A stretch of DNA of 64,000 nucleotides from Pseudoxanthomonas sangjuensis. Lineage in GTDB: Bacteria; Pseudomonadota; Gammaproteobacteria; Xanthomonadales; Xanthomonadaceae. The notes under the pieces were generated by a model. It saw only the letters and a list, made by a program, of their open reading frames with translations, was not told the origin of the DNA and did not search any database. Of this stretch, positions 9,182-17,561 are shown piece after piece (position 1 is the first letter of the stretch; each line of letters starts with the position of its first letter). The position numbers and the translations under genes are program-made. The stretch spans positions 124,001 through 188,000 of the forward strand of contig NZ_PDWR01000002.1 in assembly GCF_010211755.1 (NCBI RefSeq), read 5' to 3'.

Positions 9182-9753
9182 CCGCGCCCGCCGACCTGCC
9201 GGTCAAGCCGTTCAAGGATGCCGCGGCCTTCGGGAAATGGCTGGAAAAGAATGCTTCGGCCGCAGGGCTTTGGCTGAAGATCGCGAAGAAGGATTCCGGC
9301 ATCGCCTCGGTGACGTATGCCGAGGCGCTGGACGTGGCGCTGTGCCACGGCTGGATCGACGGGCAGAAGAAGGGTTTCGACGACAGCTACTTCCTGCAGC
9401 GCTTCACCCCGCGCCGCCCGCGCAGCCTGTGGTCGAAGAACAACGTCGCCCATGCCGAGCGGCTGATCGCGGCGGGGCGCATGCGCGAGGGCGGCCTGCG
9501 CGAGATCGAGGCGGCGAAGGCCGACGGACGCTGGGACGCCGCCTACCATGGCGCGTCGAAGATGGAGGTGCCGCCGGAACTGGCCGCCGCGCTGACGAAG
9601 AACCGCAAGGCCAGGGCGTTCTTCGAACAGCTCGACAAGACCAATCGCTATTCGTTCTGCTGGCGCGTGCAGAGCGCGGTGAAGCCGGAGACCAGGGCGG
9701 CGCGGGTCGAGAAGCTGGTGGCGATGCTCGCGCGCGGCGAGAAGATCCACTGA
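9178..9753 (+). CDS. YdeI/OmpD-associated family protein
   Basis: A 191-residue cytoplasmic protein that matches the YdeI family: FGKWLEKNAS, WLKIAKKDSG, TYAEALDVALCHGWIDG with QKKGFD, and RRPRSLWSKNN. The C-terminal half is the Lys/Arg-rich segment with FFEQLDKTNRYSF. The biochemical role of the family is not established; the name comes from a reported association with OmpD expression. It overlaps the phosphoesterase stop (ATGA) and is probably co-translated with it. It converges on gluconokinase with a 9-bp gap. Confidence 0.8.
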   Translation: MTAPADLPVKPFKDAAAFGKWLEKNASAAGLWLKIAKKDSGIASVTYAEALDVALCHGWIDGQKKGFDDSYFLQRFTPRRPRSLWSKNNVAHAERLIAAGRMREGGLREIEAAKADGRWDAAYHGASKMEVPPELAAALTKNRKARAFFEQLDKTNRYSFCWRVQSAVKPETRAARVEKLVAMLARGEKIH

Positions 9754-9762
9754 TCGGCAGGC

Positions 9763-10281
9763 TCAGGCGTCGGCGTCGATCCGCAGCCTGCGGATGATTT
9801 CGGCCGCCTGCGCGGCGGGGGCGGCGGCGAGACCGATTTCGAATCCTTGTTCGTCCGGGCCCAGGCTTTCGAGCGCATCGAACTGCGATCCGAGCAGGCC
9901 GGGCGGCATGTAATGGCCCTGGCGGCTGCGCAGGCGGCCGGCGATCGCTTCGCGCTCGCCGGCCAGGTGCACGAATACGACGCGGTCGCGCCGCAACAGG
10001 TCGCGGTACGCGCGCTTCAGTGCCGAGCAGGTCACGATGCCGGGTTCGCCGCGTCCGATGCGCTGGTCGATCCATGCGGCGATCGCATGCAGCCACGGCC
10101 AGCGGTCCTCGTCGGTGAGCGGGATGCCCGCGGACATCTTCGCCACGTTCGCGGCCGGGTGCAGGTCGTCGCCCTCCTGCAGCGGCCAGCCCAGTTGCGC
10201 GGCAAGCGCCGCGGCGACGGTCGACTTGCCCGACCCCGCAACCCCCATCAGGACCAGCACGGGCGCGGCGAGGCGGGGCAT
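9763..10281 (-). CDS. gntK: Gluconokinase (GntK/IdnK-type)
   Basis: A P-loop kinase of 172 residues that phosphorylates gluconate to 6-phosphogluconate. MGVAGSGKSTVA is the Walker A; EGDDLHPAANVAKMSAGIPL and DEDRWPWL are the hallmark substrate-binding segments of the GntK family. SALKRAYRDLLR and FVHLAGERE follow, as in E. coli GntK. It is the last gene of the leftward mtnB-mtnD-mtnC run, 3 bp after mtnC. A gluconate enzyme is an unusual partner for methionine salvage; read-through of a loose operon is more likely than a shared pathway. Confidence 0.92.
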   Translation of the reverse strand: MPRLAAPVLVLMGVAGSGKSTVAAALAAQLGWPLQEGDDLHPAANVAKMSAGIPLTDEDRWPWLHAIAAWIDQRIGRGEPGIVTCSALKRAYRDLLRRDRVVFVHLAGEREAIAGRLRSRQGHYMPPGLLGSQFDALESLGPDEQGFEIGLAAAPAAQAAEIIRRLRIDADA

Positions 10282-10284
10282 GCG

Positions 10285-10983
10285 TCAGGCGCCCGGCGCG
10301 ATCTCGGCGAAGCTTTCCGCGCGCGCGTGCCCGTGCGTGGCATCGCCCTGGCGCGGCTGCGGGTAATCCTGGCGGCGGTCCAGCAATACGGTCCGCAGCC
10401 CGGCCGCGCGCGCGGCGTCGAGTTCCTCGACCACGTCGGACAGGAACACGATCTCCGAAGCGGGAACGCCGATGGCCTCGGCGATGCGCCGGTAGCTGGC
10501 CGCTTCGCGCTTGCCGCCGATCTCGGTGTCGAACCAGCCGGAAACCAGCGGGGTCAGGTCGCCGGCGTCGCTGTGGCCGAAGAACAGCTTCTGCGCCGGC
10601 ACCGAGCCGGACGAGTACACGTACAGCGGATGGCCGGCCGCGTGCCACGCGCGCAGCGCGGGTGCGGCGTCCGGGTAGATGTGCGCGGTGAAGTCGGCGT
10701 CGCGGTAGCCGGCTTCCCAGACCATGCCCTGCAGCGCCTTCAGCGCGGTGTGCTTGCGGTCCTGGTCGATCCAGCCCTGCAGGGTTTCGACGATCATCTC
10801 GTCCTGGCACATGCCGCCGTTCTCGACGGCGACCGCGTCCAGCCACTTGCGCACTTCCGGCTCGTCGCCGTGCGCGGCGACGAAGCCGGGCAGTGCGCGG
10901 CGCGCGTACGGGAACAGCACGTCCTTGACGAAGGAAATCGACGAGGTCGTTCCCTCGATGTCGGTGAGGATCGCGAGCGGCAT
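10285..10983 (-). CDS. mtnC: Acireductone synthase MtnC (enolase-phosphatase)
   Basis: A HAD-superfamily enzyme of methionine salvage that enolises and dephosphorylates diketo-5-methylthiopentyl-1-phosphate to acireductone. The N terminus [15 protein letters not shown] is the diagnostic MtnC version of HAD motif [19 protein letters not shown] is motif II with the Ser, and [12 protein letters not shown] is the acidic motif. The length, 232 residues, is normal. It lies 7 bp after mtnD, and its product is the MtnD substrate. Confidence 0.96.
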   Translation of the reverse strand: MPLAILTDIEGTTSSISFVKDVLFPYARRALPGFVAAHGDEPEVRKWLDAVAVENGGMCQDEMIVETLQGWIDQDRKHTALKALQGMVWEAGYRDADFTAHIYPDAAPALRAWHAAGHPLYVYSSGSVPAQKLFFGHSDAGDLTPLVSGWFDTEIGGKREAASYRRIAEAIGVPASEIVFLSDVVEELDAARAAGLRTVLLDRRQDYPQPRQGDATHGHARAESFAEIAPGA

Positions 10984-10990
10984 GGACGGA

Positions 10991-11557
10991 TCAGGCCGCC
11001 AGCGGTTGCGACGGATGCTCGTAGCGCGGGAACTTCTGCGCGATGTCGCTGCCGGTGAAATAGCCGACCCAGCCGTCGGGCTGCTGGAAGAAGCGGATCG
11101 CGACGAAGCGCGGCTCCGGGCCCATGTCGAACCAGTGCGTGGTGCCGTCCGGCACCGCGATCAGGTCGTCCTTCACGCATTCGACCTCGTAGACCTTGCC
11201 GCCCACGTGCAGGGTGAACAGGCCGGAGCCGTCGACGAAGAAGCGCACTTCGTCTTCCTTGTGGTAGTGCTCCTCGAGGAACTTCGCCCGCGCGGCTTCC
11301 TTGTTCGGGTTGTCCGGGGCGATGCTGACCACGTCGACGGTGGTGAAGCCGTTCTCGGCGGAGATGCGCTCGATGTCGGCCTTGTAGGCTTCGAGCACTT
11401 CCTCCGGCGCGGCGCCGGCGGCGATGGGCTTGCCGGCCTTCCAGCGCTCGAAGCGCACGCCGATCTTCTGCAATTCCTCGGCGATGAAGTCCGGGTCGTA
11501 GCTGGCGAATTCGGGCGTGGTCGGGTCGTTTTCGGCAAAGATGCGCAAACGGCTCAT
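10991..11557 (-). CDS. mtnD: Acireductone dioxygenase MtnD
   Basis: A cupin metalloenzyme that oxidises acireductone to the keto-acid precursor of methionine (Fe2+ form), or to methylthiopropionate and CO in the Ni2+ form. [16 protein letters not shown] contains the H-x-H-x4-E metal ligands and TTHWFDMG the fourth ligand. The ATG at 11557 gives a standard 188-residue protein starting MSRLRIF; the open frame extends about 230 bp upstream, but that part has no family similarity and overlaps mtnB on the same strand. Confidence 0.95.
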   Translation of the reverse strand: MSRLRIFAENDPTTPEFASYDPDFIAEELQKIGVRFERWKAGKPIAAGAAPEEVLEAYKADIERISAENGFTTVDVVSIAPDNPNKEAARAKFLEEHYHKEDEVRFFVDGSGLFTLHVGGKVYEVECVKDDLIAVPDGTTHWFDMGPEPRFVAIRFFQQPDGWVGYFTGSDIAQKFPRYEHPSQPLAA

Positions 11558-11655
11558 GGCGGCAACTCCGCGTGGGGGAACAATGGGCGCTAGGTTAACA
11601 AACCCGGGCCGGGCGGGGGTTCGCCGCGGTGGAATGCAGCGGTTCGCCGCGGCCG

Positions 11656-12297
11656 TCAGCCGCGGCAGCCCAGCTTGCGCAGTTCCAGTTCGCAATGGAG
11701 CAGGAACTCGAAAGCCTCGAGGTGTCGGCGCGCCTCGGCCATGTCGCGGCCCCAGGCGTACAGGCCGTGGCCGTCGATCAGGTAGCCCCACAACGGCTGC
11801 CGGTCGAGCAGGGCGTCGACCTGCGCGGCCAGCACGGTCATGTCCTGGGTGTTGGCGAACACCGGCACGTCGATCGCGGCCTCGTGGGTGGTGTTGCCGT
11901 GGAACGCCTTCAGCAGTTCGTAGCCTTCCAGGCGGATGTGCCCGGCGCCGGCATACAGGCGCGAGGCGATGGTCTGCACCGGCGAATGCGTGTGCAGCAC
12001 GCAGCCGATTCCGGGGAAGCGCCGGTACAGCTGGGTGTGCAGCAGGGTTTCGGCCGAGGGGCGCAGGTCGGTGGCGACCGGCTGGCCGTCGAAGTCGACG
12101 ACCATGATGTCGGCTGCGGCCAGCCGGCCCTTGTCGCGGCCGGAGACGGTGATCGCCGCATGGCGGTCGTCGAGGCGCGCGGAGAAATTGCTGCTGGTCG
12201 CCGGCGTCCAGCCGGCCCGGGCCAGCTCGTGCACGTTGGCGACGATCTCGTCGGCCTTCTCGCGCAGGCGCGCGGCGTCGTAGGGCAGGGCGGTCAT
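11656..12297 (-). CDS. mtnB: Methylthioribulose-1-phosphate dehydratase MtnB
   Basis: A class II aldolase-fold zinc enzyme of methionine salvage. [12 protein letters not shown] is the substrate-binding loop of the family, and [10 protein letters not shown] carries the zinc-binding His pair; a third His is in [12 protein letters not shown]. The length, 213 residues, is typical. It is the first of the leftward mtnB-mtnD-mtnC-gntK group, with 98 bp before mtnD. MtnA and MtnK/MtnN are not in the window. Confidence 0.95.
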   Translation of the reverse strand: MTALPYDAARLREKADEIVANVHELARAGWTPATSSNFSARLDDRHAAITVSGRDKGRLAAADIMVVDFDGQPVATDLRPSAETLLHTQLYRRFPGIGCVLHTHSPVQTIASRLYAGAGHIRLEGYELLKAFHGNTTHEAAIDVPVFANTQDMTVLAAQVDALLDRQPLWGYLIDGHGLYAWGRDMAEARRHLEAFEFLLHCELELRKLGCRG

Positions 12298-12333
12298 GCC
12301 GCGGATTCTATCGCAGCCGCCTCCGCGGCGGTG

Positions 12334-13758
12334 TCAGCCGCGGCGCAGCCTGCTGTGGCGATAGCCGTACAGGAAGTAGATCAGGAAACCGAAGGCGGTC
12401 CACACCGTCATCAGGAACCAGTTGTGCGCGGTCATCGTCGATAGCAGGGTCATGCAGCTGAGGATGCCGGCGGTGCAGACCAGCCACGCGGCCGGGATCC
12501 GGAACGGCCGCGGCAGGTCGGGCTGGGTGCGCCGCAGGATCAGCACGCCGGCGCAGACCGCGGCGAAGGCGATCAGCGTGCCCATCGAGGTCAGCTCGCC
12601 CAGCACGTCCAGCGGGAACAGCGCCGCCAGCACGGCGATGCCGATGCCGGTGATGACGGTGTTGATGTGCGGCGTGCGGTATTCGGGGTGGATCCTGGTG
12701 AACACCGGCGGCAACAGGCCGTCCTTCGCCATGATCATGAAGATGCGCGGCTGGCCGATGATCATCACCAGCACCACCGAGGACAGGCCGATCAGCGCGC
12801 CGACCTCGACGATCACGCGCAGCCAGCCCAGTTGCGGGTGCGCGGCCACCGCGGTCACCACCGGCTCGTCGGTACCCAGCTGGGAGTACGGCACCAGCCC
12901 GGTCATCACTGCGGCCATCGCGATGTACAGCACGGTGCAGATCGCCAGCGACAGCAGCATGCCGATCGGCAGGTCGCGTTGCGGCTTGTGCGATTCCTGC
13001 GCGGCCACGGAAACCGCCTCGAAGCCGATGTAGGCGAAGAACACCAGCGCCGCGCCGCGCAGCACGCCTTCGAAGCCGTACTTGCCAGGGCCTTCGTTGG
13101 CCGGGATGAACGGCTGCCAGTTGGCGGGGTCCACGTACTTCCAGCCGGCGAAGATCACCAGCAGGATCAGCCCGGTCTTCAGCACCACCATCGCCATGTT
13201 CATCGCCGACGACTTGCGGATGCCGACGTAGCACAGCCAGGTCAGCAGCAGGACGATGCCGGCCGCCGGCAGGTTGGCGATGGCGCCGGTCGGCTGCAGC
13301 TTGGCATCCAGCGGGGCGCTGACCAGCGCAGCGGGCAGGTGGATGCCGAAGTGGTCGAGCAGGCTGAGGAAATAGCCGGTCCAGCTGACCGCCACTGCCG
13401 ACGCCGACACGCCGTATTCCAGCACCAGCATCCAGCCGATGAACCATGCGGCCAATTCGCCCAGCGTGGCGTAAGTGTAGGTGTAGGCGCTGCCGGACAC
13501 CGGCACCATCGCGGCGAACTCGGCGTAGGCCAGTGCGCAGAAGGTGCAGCAGATCGCCGCCAGCACGAACGACAGCATGATCGCCGGGCCGGCGTGTTCG
13601 GCCGCGGCCTGTCCGGTGATGACGAAGATGCCGCCGCCGATCACCGCGCCGATGCCCAGCGCGGTCAGGCCCCATGGGCCGAGCGCGCGTTGCAGGCTCA
13701 GGCCCTGGGCGTCGGCGTGGCTGGCATGGGGGTGCTTGGTGGCGAACAGCTGTTTCAT
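12334..13758 (-). CDS. APC-superfamily amino-acid permease (second of a tandem pair)
   Basis: A 474-residue inner-membrane transporter with about 12 hydrophobic helices. IGAVIGGGIFVITGQAA is the APC helix-1 signature, and FAYIGFEAVSVAAQES is the helix-6 region that contacts substrate. It resembles the YfnA/CAT branch of cationic or branched-chain amino-acid permeases. The ATG at 13758 (MKQLFATKH) is preferred over an upstream frame without family similarity. It is a clear paralogue of the next gene, 78 bp upstream, with the same FAY.E and GSAYTYTY segments. The substrate cannot be stated. Confidence 0.88.
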   Translation of the reverse strand: MKQLFATKHPHASHADAQGLSLQRALGPWGLTALGIGAVIGGGIFVITGQAAAEHAGPAIMLSFVLAAICCTFCALAYAEFAAMVPVSGSAYTYTYATLGELAAWFIGWMLVLEYGVSASAVAVSWTGYFLSLLDHFGIHLPAALVSAPLDAKLQPTGAIANLPAAGIVLLLTWLCYVGIRKSSAMNMAMVVLKTGLILLVIFAGWKYVDPANWQPFIPANEGPGKYGFEGVLRGAALVFFAYIGFEAVSVAAQESHKPQRDLPIGMLLSLAICTVLYIAMAAVMTGLVPYSQLGTDEPVVTAVAAHPQLGWLRVIVEVGALIGLSSVVLVMIIGQPRIFMIMAKDGLLPPVFTRIHPEYRTPHINTVITGIGIAVLAALFPLDVLGELTSMGTLIAFAAVCAGVLILRRTQPDLPRPFRIPAAWLVCTAGILSCMTLLSTMTAHNWFLMTVWTAFGFLIYFLYGYRHSRLRRG

Positions 13759-13797
13759 GCGCGGATCCGGTGGCTGGATGAGGAGGCGGCAAACGTG

Positions 13798-13823
13798 GAA
13801 GGCCGGCTTGGTGGCCGGCCTTC
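13798..13823 (-). terminator. Stem-loop between the two permease genes
   Basis: GAAGGCCGGC (13798-13807) and GCCGGCCTTC (13814-13823) form a perfect 10-bp stem with a 6-nt loop in the 78-bp gap between the leftward permease genes. Only a weak T-run (GTTT) follows a few bases downstream, so it is either a weak terminator or an RNA-stabilising hairpin that sets unequal expression of the pair. Confidence 0.4.
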
Positions 13824-13836
13824 GCGTCATTGGCGG

Positions 13837-15417
13837 TTACGGACCGGGATCGGGGCCTTCGTGGAACTTCGGCGCCGATTCCAGGTGGACGTCGCCTTGC
13901 GGGGGATGGCGCCCCGGCGCGAGGTCGCTGCGGCGATAGCCGTACAGCGCGTAGAACACCAGGCCGATCGCGGCCCAGACGACGAAGACGACCTTGGCCA
14001 CGACGCTCAGGTTGACGAACAGCAGCAGGCAGCCCAGCACCGCCAGCGGGCACACGACCCAGATCATCGGCACCCGGAACGGGCGCGGGCGATCCGGTTG
14101 CTGCTTGCGCAGGATCATCACGCCCATCGAGACCATCGCGAACGCCAGCAGCGTGCCGGCGTTCGAGGTGTCCGCCAGCTTGCCGACCGGGAACAGCGCG
14201 GCGCAGATCGCGACCACGATGCCGGTGATGAAGGTCACCACGTGCGGCGTATGGAAGCGGGGGTGGATCTTCGACAGCATCTCCGGCAGCAGGCCATCGC
14301 GCGACATCGTGAAGAAGATGCGGGTCTGGCCGAACATCATCATCAGGATCACCGAGGGCAGGGCCACGATCGCGGCCACGCCGATCCAGTTGCCGATCTG
14401 GACATGGCCCAGCACGCGCAGCACGTGCGCCAGCGGTTCGTTGCTGCAGACCAGCGCCTGGGCATTGCCCGCCAGCGCGCAGGCGGCGGCCATCTCCGGG
14501 GTGCCCGGGTCGATCGGCAGGCCGTTGGCGGCCATCAGCGGCTGCGCGCCGATCGAACCGGCGGCGCCGTAGCCGACTAGCAGGTAGAAGATCGTGCAGA
14601 TCGTCAGCGAGCCGATCAGGGCGATGGGGATGTTGCGGTTGGGGTTCTTGGTCTCTTCGGCGGCGGTGGAGACCGCGTCGAAGCCGACGTAGGCGAAGAA
14701 GATCGATGCCGCCGCGCCGAGCACGCCGATGCCGCCCAGCGGGGTGCCCCAGCCGCCGGGAAGGAACGGCTGCAGGTTGCCGGACTTCGCGACCGGCACC
14801 GAAAGCGCGATGAACACCGTCAGCGCAACGATCTTGATCGCGACAAGCACGGCGTTGACCTTGGCGCTTTTCGACGTCCCGATGACCAGCAGCCAGGTCA
14901 CCACGACGCCGATCAGGAAGGCCAGCAGGTTGAAGCCGCCGCCGGAAAACGCGCCCGTCTGCAGCGACTTGGGCAGCGCGAGCGTGCCCGGCTCGACGAG
15001 GCCGAAGAATGTCGTATGCGCGAGCAGGCCGTTCATGTAACCGGACCAGCCGACGCACACGGCGGTCGCGCCGATGGCGTATTCGAGCACCAGCGCCCAG
15101 CCGACGACCCAGGCGACCAGTTCGCCCATCACGCCGTAGGTGTAGGTGTAGGCCGAGCCCGAGACCGGCACCATCGACGACAGTTCGGAATAGGCGAACG
15201 CGGCCAGGCCGCAGACCACGGCCGCGATCACGAACGCGACCATCATCGCCGGGCCGGCTTTCTGCGCGGCCTCGGCGGTCAGCACGAAGATGCCGGTACC
15301 GATCACGGCGCCGACGCCCAGCAGCGTGAGCTGGATCGGGCCGAGCTGGCGCACGAGCGCCTTCTTCTCGGCCGTCTGGAGGATCAGGTCGAGCGGCTTG
15401 ACACGCTTAAAAAGCAT
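13837..15417 (-). CDS. APC-superfamily amino-acid permease (first of a tandem pair)
   Basis: A 526-residue permease with about 12 transmembrane helices. LGVGAVIGTGIFVLTAEAA is the APC helix-1 motif, and FFAYVGFDAVSTAAEET the helix-6 motif. The N terminus has an amphipathic cytoplasmic stretch (MLFKRVKPLDLIL) shared with many CAT-family carriers. A longer periplasmic loop after helix 7 contains two Cys residues absent from its downstream paralogue. The pair probably arose by tandem duplication. The region upstream (15421-15535) separates it from the divergent NUDIX gene and should hold both promoters. Confidence 0.88.
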   Translation of the reverse strand: MLFKRVKPLDLILQTAEKKALVRQLGPIQLTLLGVGAVIGTGIFVLTAEAAQKAGPAMMVAFVIAAVVCGLAAFAYSELSSMVPVSGSAYTYTYGVMGELVAWVVGWALVLEYAIGATAVCVGWSGYMNGLLAHTTFFGLVEPGTLALPKSLQTGAFSGGGFNLLAFLIGVVVTWLLVIGTSKSAKVNAVLVAIKIVALTVFIALSVPVAKSGNLQPFLPGGWGTPLGGIGVLGAAASIFFAYVGFDAVSTAAEETKNPNRNIPIALIGSLTICTIFYLLVGYGAAGSIGAQPLMAANGLPIDPGTPEMAAACALAGNAQALVCSNEPLAHVLRVLGHVQIGNWIGVAAIVALPSVILMMMFGQTRIFFTMSRDGLLPEMLSKIHPRFHTPHVVTFITGIVVAICAALFPVGKLADTSNAGTLLAFAMVSMGVMILRKQQPDRPRPFRVPMIWVVCPLAVLGCLLLFVNLSVVAKVVFVVWAAIGLVFYALYGYRRSDLAPGRHPPQGDVHLESAPKFHEGPDPGP

Positions 15418-15565
15418 TGAGATGTCCCCTTCAAGGCAGGCGGACCGCGGCCATCTGGCTGCGCGGACAAGGGCCGCACATTACCCTGTCATACTTTGAT
15501 CGTACAAGCGCCGGGGCGTCCGGCGCGGCGGTAATGTGAGCCTGAACAGGCAAGGCGGCACGGAA

Positions 15566-16129
15566 ATGGACCAGGAAAACGCACCGCGGCCGAATCGCCT
15601 GGCGGAGCAACTGGCAGCCTATCGGCGGCGCTGGCCGGACGAGTTGGCCACGGTCGCATTGTTCCGGGAACTGCTGGACGACCCCGACCGGCCGTTCGAG
15701 CGCGCACGGCTGGCCGGGCATTTCACCGGTTCGGCCTGGCTGGTCAGCGCCGACCGCCGCCGCGTGCTGCTGACCCACCACCGCAAGCTGGGGATCTGGG
15801 TGCAACTGGGCGGACACGCCGACGGCGACCCGGACCTGGGTCGGGTGGCGCTGAAGGAAGCCGAGGAAGAGTCCGGGCTGGCCGGGCTTTCGGTCGACGG
15901 CGGGGCGCTGTTCGACCTCGACCGGCACTGGATCCCGGAACGCGGCGACGTGCCCGGCCACTGGCATTACGACGCGCGCTACGTGGTGCGGGCCGGCGCC
16001 AGCGAGGATTTCGTCGTCAGCGAGGAATCGCATGCGCTGGCGTGGCGCGACATCGGCGAGCTGGCCGAAGCGGCGGACACCGACCCGTCGCTGCGGCGGA
16101 TGGCGCGGAAGTGGCTGGGGCAGTTGTAG
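15566..16129 (+). CDS. NUDIX hydrolase
   Basis: A 187-residue NUDIX-fold protein. The box is recognisable: GGHADGDPD, then VALKEAEEESGL, matching G-x5-E-x7-REUxEExGU except that the REU arginine position reads K-E-A. FDLDRHWIPERG and HWHYDARYVV resemble the NUDIX branch with isopentenyl-diphosphate-isomerase-like extra His residues. The substrate is unknown. The ATG at 15566 is preferred; a GTG 30 bp upstream is in frame but has no better ribosome-binding site. It converges on serA, with a palindromic repeat between. Confidence 0.8.
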   Translation: MDQENAPRPNRLAEQLAAYRRRWPDELATVALFRELLDDPDRPFERARLAGHFTGSAWLVSADRRRVLLTHHRKLGIWVQLGGHADGDPDLGRVALKEAEEESGLAGLSVDGGALFDLDRHWIPERGDVPGHWHYDARYVVRAGASEDFVVSEESHALAWRDIGELAEAADTDPSLRRMARKWLGQL

Positions 16130-16149
16130 GAGCGGGCAGGGCCCGCTCC
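16129..16149. repeat. GGAGCGGGC palindrome between convergent genes (REP/terminator-like)
   Basis: GGAGCGGGC, a 3-nt loop and GCCCGCTCC form a perfect 9-bp stem that begins at the stop codon of the NUDIX gene, 8 bp before the serA stop. The TAGGAGCGGGC core is a familiar intergenic repeat in pseudomonads and xanthomonads. Its position between two converging genes suits a two-way transcription barrier. Confidence 0.6.
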
Positions 16150-16156
16150 CGCAAGG

Positions 16157-17395
16157 TCAATACAGCACGCGCGTGCGCAACGTGCCGTCGATGGCCGCCA
16201 GCGCATCGCGCAACTGGCTGGTCTGCGCCTCGGTCGCGGTGACGTCGATCACCACGTAGCCGACCTTCGGGTCGGTGCGCAGGTACTGGCCGTCGATGTT
16301 GATGCCCTGTTCGCGGAACGCGTCGTTGACCCGCGACAGCACGCCCGGTACGTTGCGGTGGATGTGCAGGATGCGGCGGCTGCCTTCGTGGCCGGGCAGG
16401 GTGACCTCGGGGAAGTTGACCGCCGACAGGGTGCTGCCGTTGTCACTGTAGCGCACCAGCTTGGCCGCGACCTCGACGCCGATGTTGTCCTGCGCCTCCA
16501 GCGTGCTGCCGCCGACGTGCGGGGTCAGGATCACGTTGCCGAAGCCGCGCAGCGGCGACTCGAACGATTCGGCGTTGCCCTTCGGCTCGACCGGGAACAC
16601 GTCGATCGCCGCGCCGCCCAGGTGCCCCGACCGCAGCGCCGCGGCCAGCGCGTCGATGTCGACCACGCTGCCGCGCGAGGCGTTGATCAGGTGCGCGCCG
16701 CGCTTCATCGCCGCGATCTCGGCGGTGCCGAACATGTTCTTCGTCGCCGGCGTCTCCGGCACGTGCAGGGTCACCACGTCGCTGCGCTCGAGCAGCTCGC
16801 GCAGGCCGGCGGCCGGGCGCGCATTGCCCAGCGACAGCTTGGTCTCGATGTCGTGGAAGACCACGTTCATGCCGATGCCCTCGGCCAGCACGCCGACCTG
16901 GGTGCCGATGTGGCCGTAGCCGATGATGCCCAGGGTCTTGCCGCGCGCCTCGTGGCTGCCCGCGGCGCTCTTCGACCAGCCGCCGACGTGGCATTGCGCG
17001 TTCTTCTGCGGGATGCCGCGCAACAGCATGATCGCCTCGGCGATGACCAGCTCGGCGACGCTGCGGGTGTTCGAATACGGCGCGTTGAACACCGGGATGC
17101 CGGCCAGTTCCGCCGCGTCCAGGTCGACCTGGTTGGTGCCGATGCAGAAGCAGCCCACCGCGATCGCGCGCCGCGCCTGCGCCAGCACGTCGGCGGTCAG
17201 CTGCGTGCGCGAGCGGATGCCGACGATGTGCGCGTCGGCGATGCGCTTCTTCAGTTCGTCTTCCGGCAGCGACTTGTCGTGGAATTCGATCTGCGTGTAG
17301 CCGGCGGCCTTGAAGGTTTCGACTGCGGTCTGGCTGACGCCTTCCAGCAACAGGACGCGGATGTCTTCCTTCGGGAACGAGGTCTTCTTCGACAT
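16157..17395 (-). CDS. serA: D-3-phosphoglycerate dehydrogenase SerA
   Basis: First enzyme of serine synthesis, oxidising 3-phosphoglycerate with NAD+. It has 412 residues, close to the E. coli enzyme, with an N-terminal substrate domain, a Rossmann domain (LGIIGYGHIGTQVG near residue 155), the catalytic region HVGGSTLEAQ, and a C-terminal ACT domain (RILHIHRNVPGVLS) that binds L-serine for feedback. The ATG at 17395 gives MSKKTSFPKEDI, like E. coli; an upstream in-frame ATG adds 13 unconserved residues. It is divergent from a D-2-hydroxyglutarate-dehydrogenase-type gene. Confidence 0.95.
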   Translation of the reverse strand: MSKKTSFPKEDIRVLLLEGVSQTAVETFKAAGYTQIEFHDKSLPEDELKKRIADAHIVGIRSRTQLTADVLAQARRAIAVGCFCIGTNQVDLDAAELAGIPVFNAPYSNTRSVAELVIAEAIMLLRGIPQKNAQCHVGGWSKSAAGSHEARGKTLGIIGYGHIGTQVGVLAEGIGMNVVFHDIETKLSLGNARPAAGLRELLERSDVVTLHVPETPATKNMFGTAEIAAMKRGAHLINASRGSVVDIDALAAALRSGHLGGAAIDVFPVEPKGNAESFESPLRGFGNVILTPHVGGSTLEAQDNIGVEVAAKLVRYSDNGSTLSAVNFPEVTLPGHEGSRRILHIHRNVPGVLSRVNDAFREQGINIDGQYLRTDPKVGYVVIDVTATEAQTSQLRDALAAIDGTLRTRVLY

Positions 17396-17561
17396 GGGCT
17401 GCCGGAACGGGGAGTGGGGGTGGGAGCCGCACATTTTACCGGGTGGAAGCGACTTCCGGCCTTTGGTTGCGGATGAAACGCTGTCTTCCGTCGTCGTCGC
17501 CGGGCCAGCGCCGCGGCACGGACTGTTATCCTTTGCGGCCCCTCTTCGAAGTCATCCCGCG

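Noticed and set aside
11558-11791. N-terminal extension of mtnD
   Set aside because: The frame is open, but it overlaps the 3' end of mtnB on the same strand and has no similarity to acireductone dioxygenases.
9763-12297. Idea that gluconokinase has a role in methionine salvage
   Set aside because: The sequence is a standard gluconokinase with the GntK motifs; co-transcription is sufficient to explain its position.
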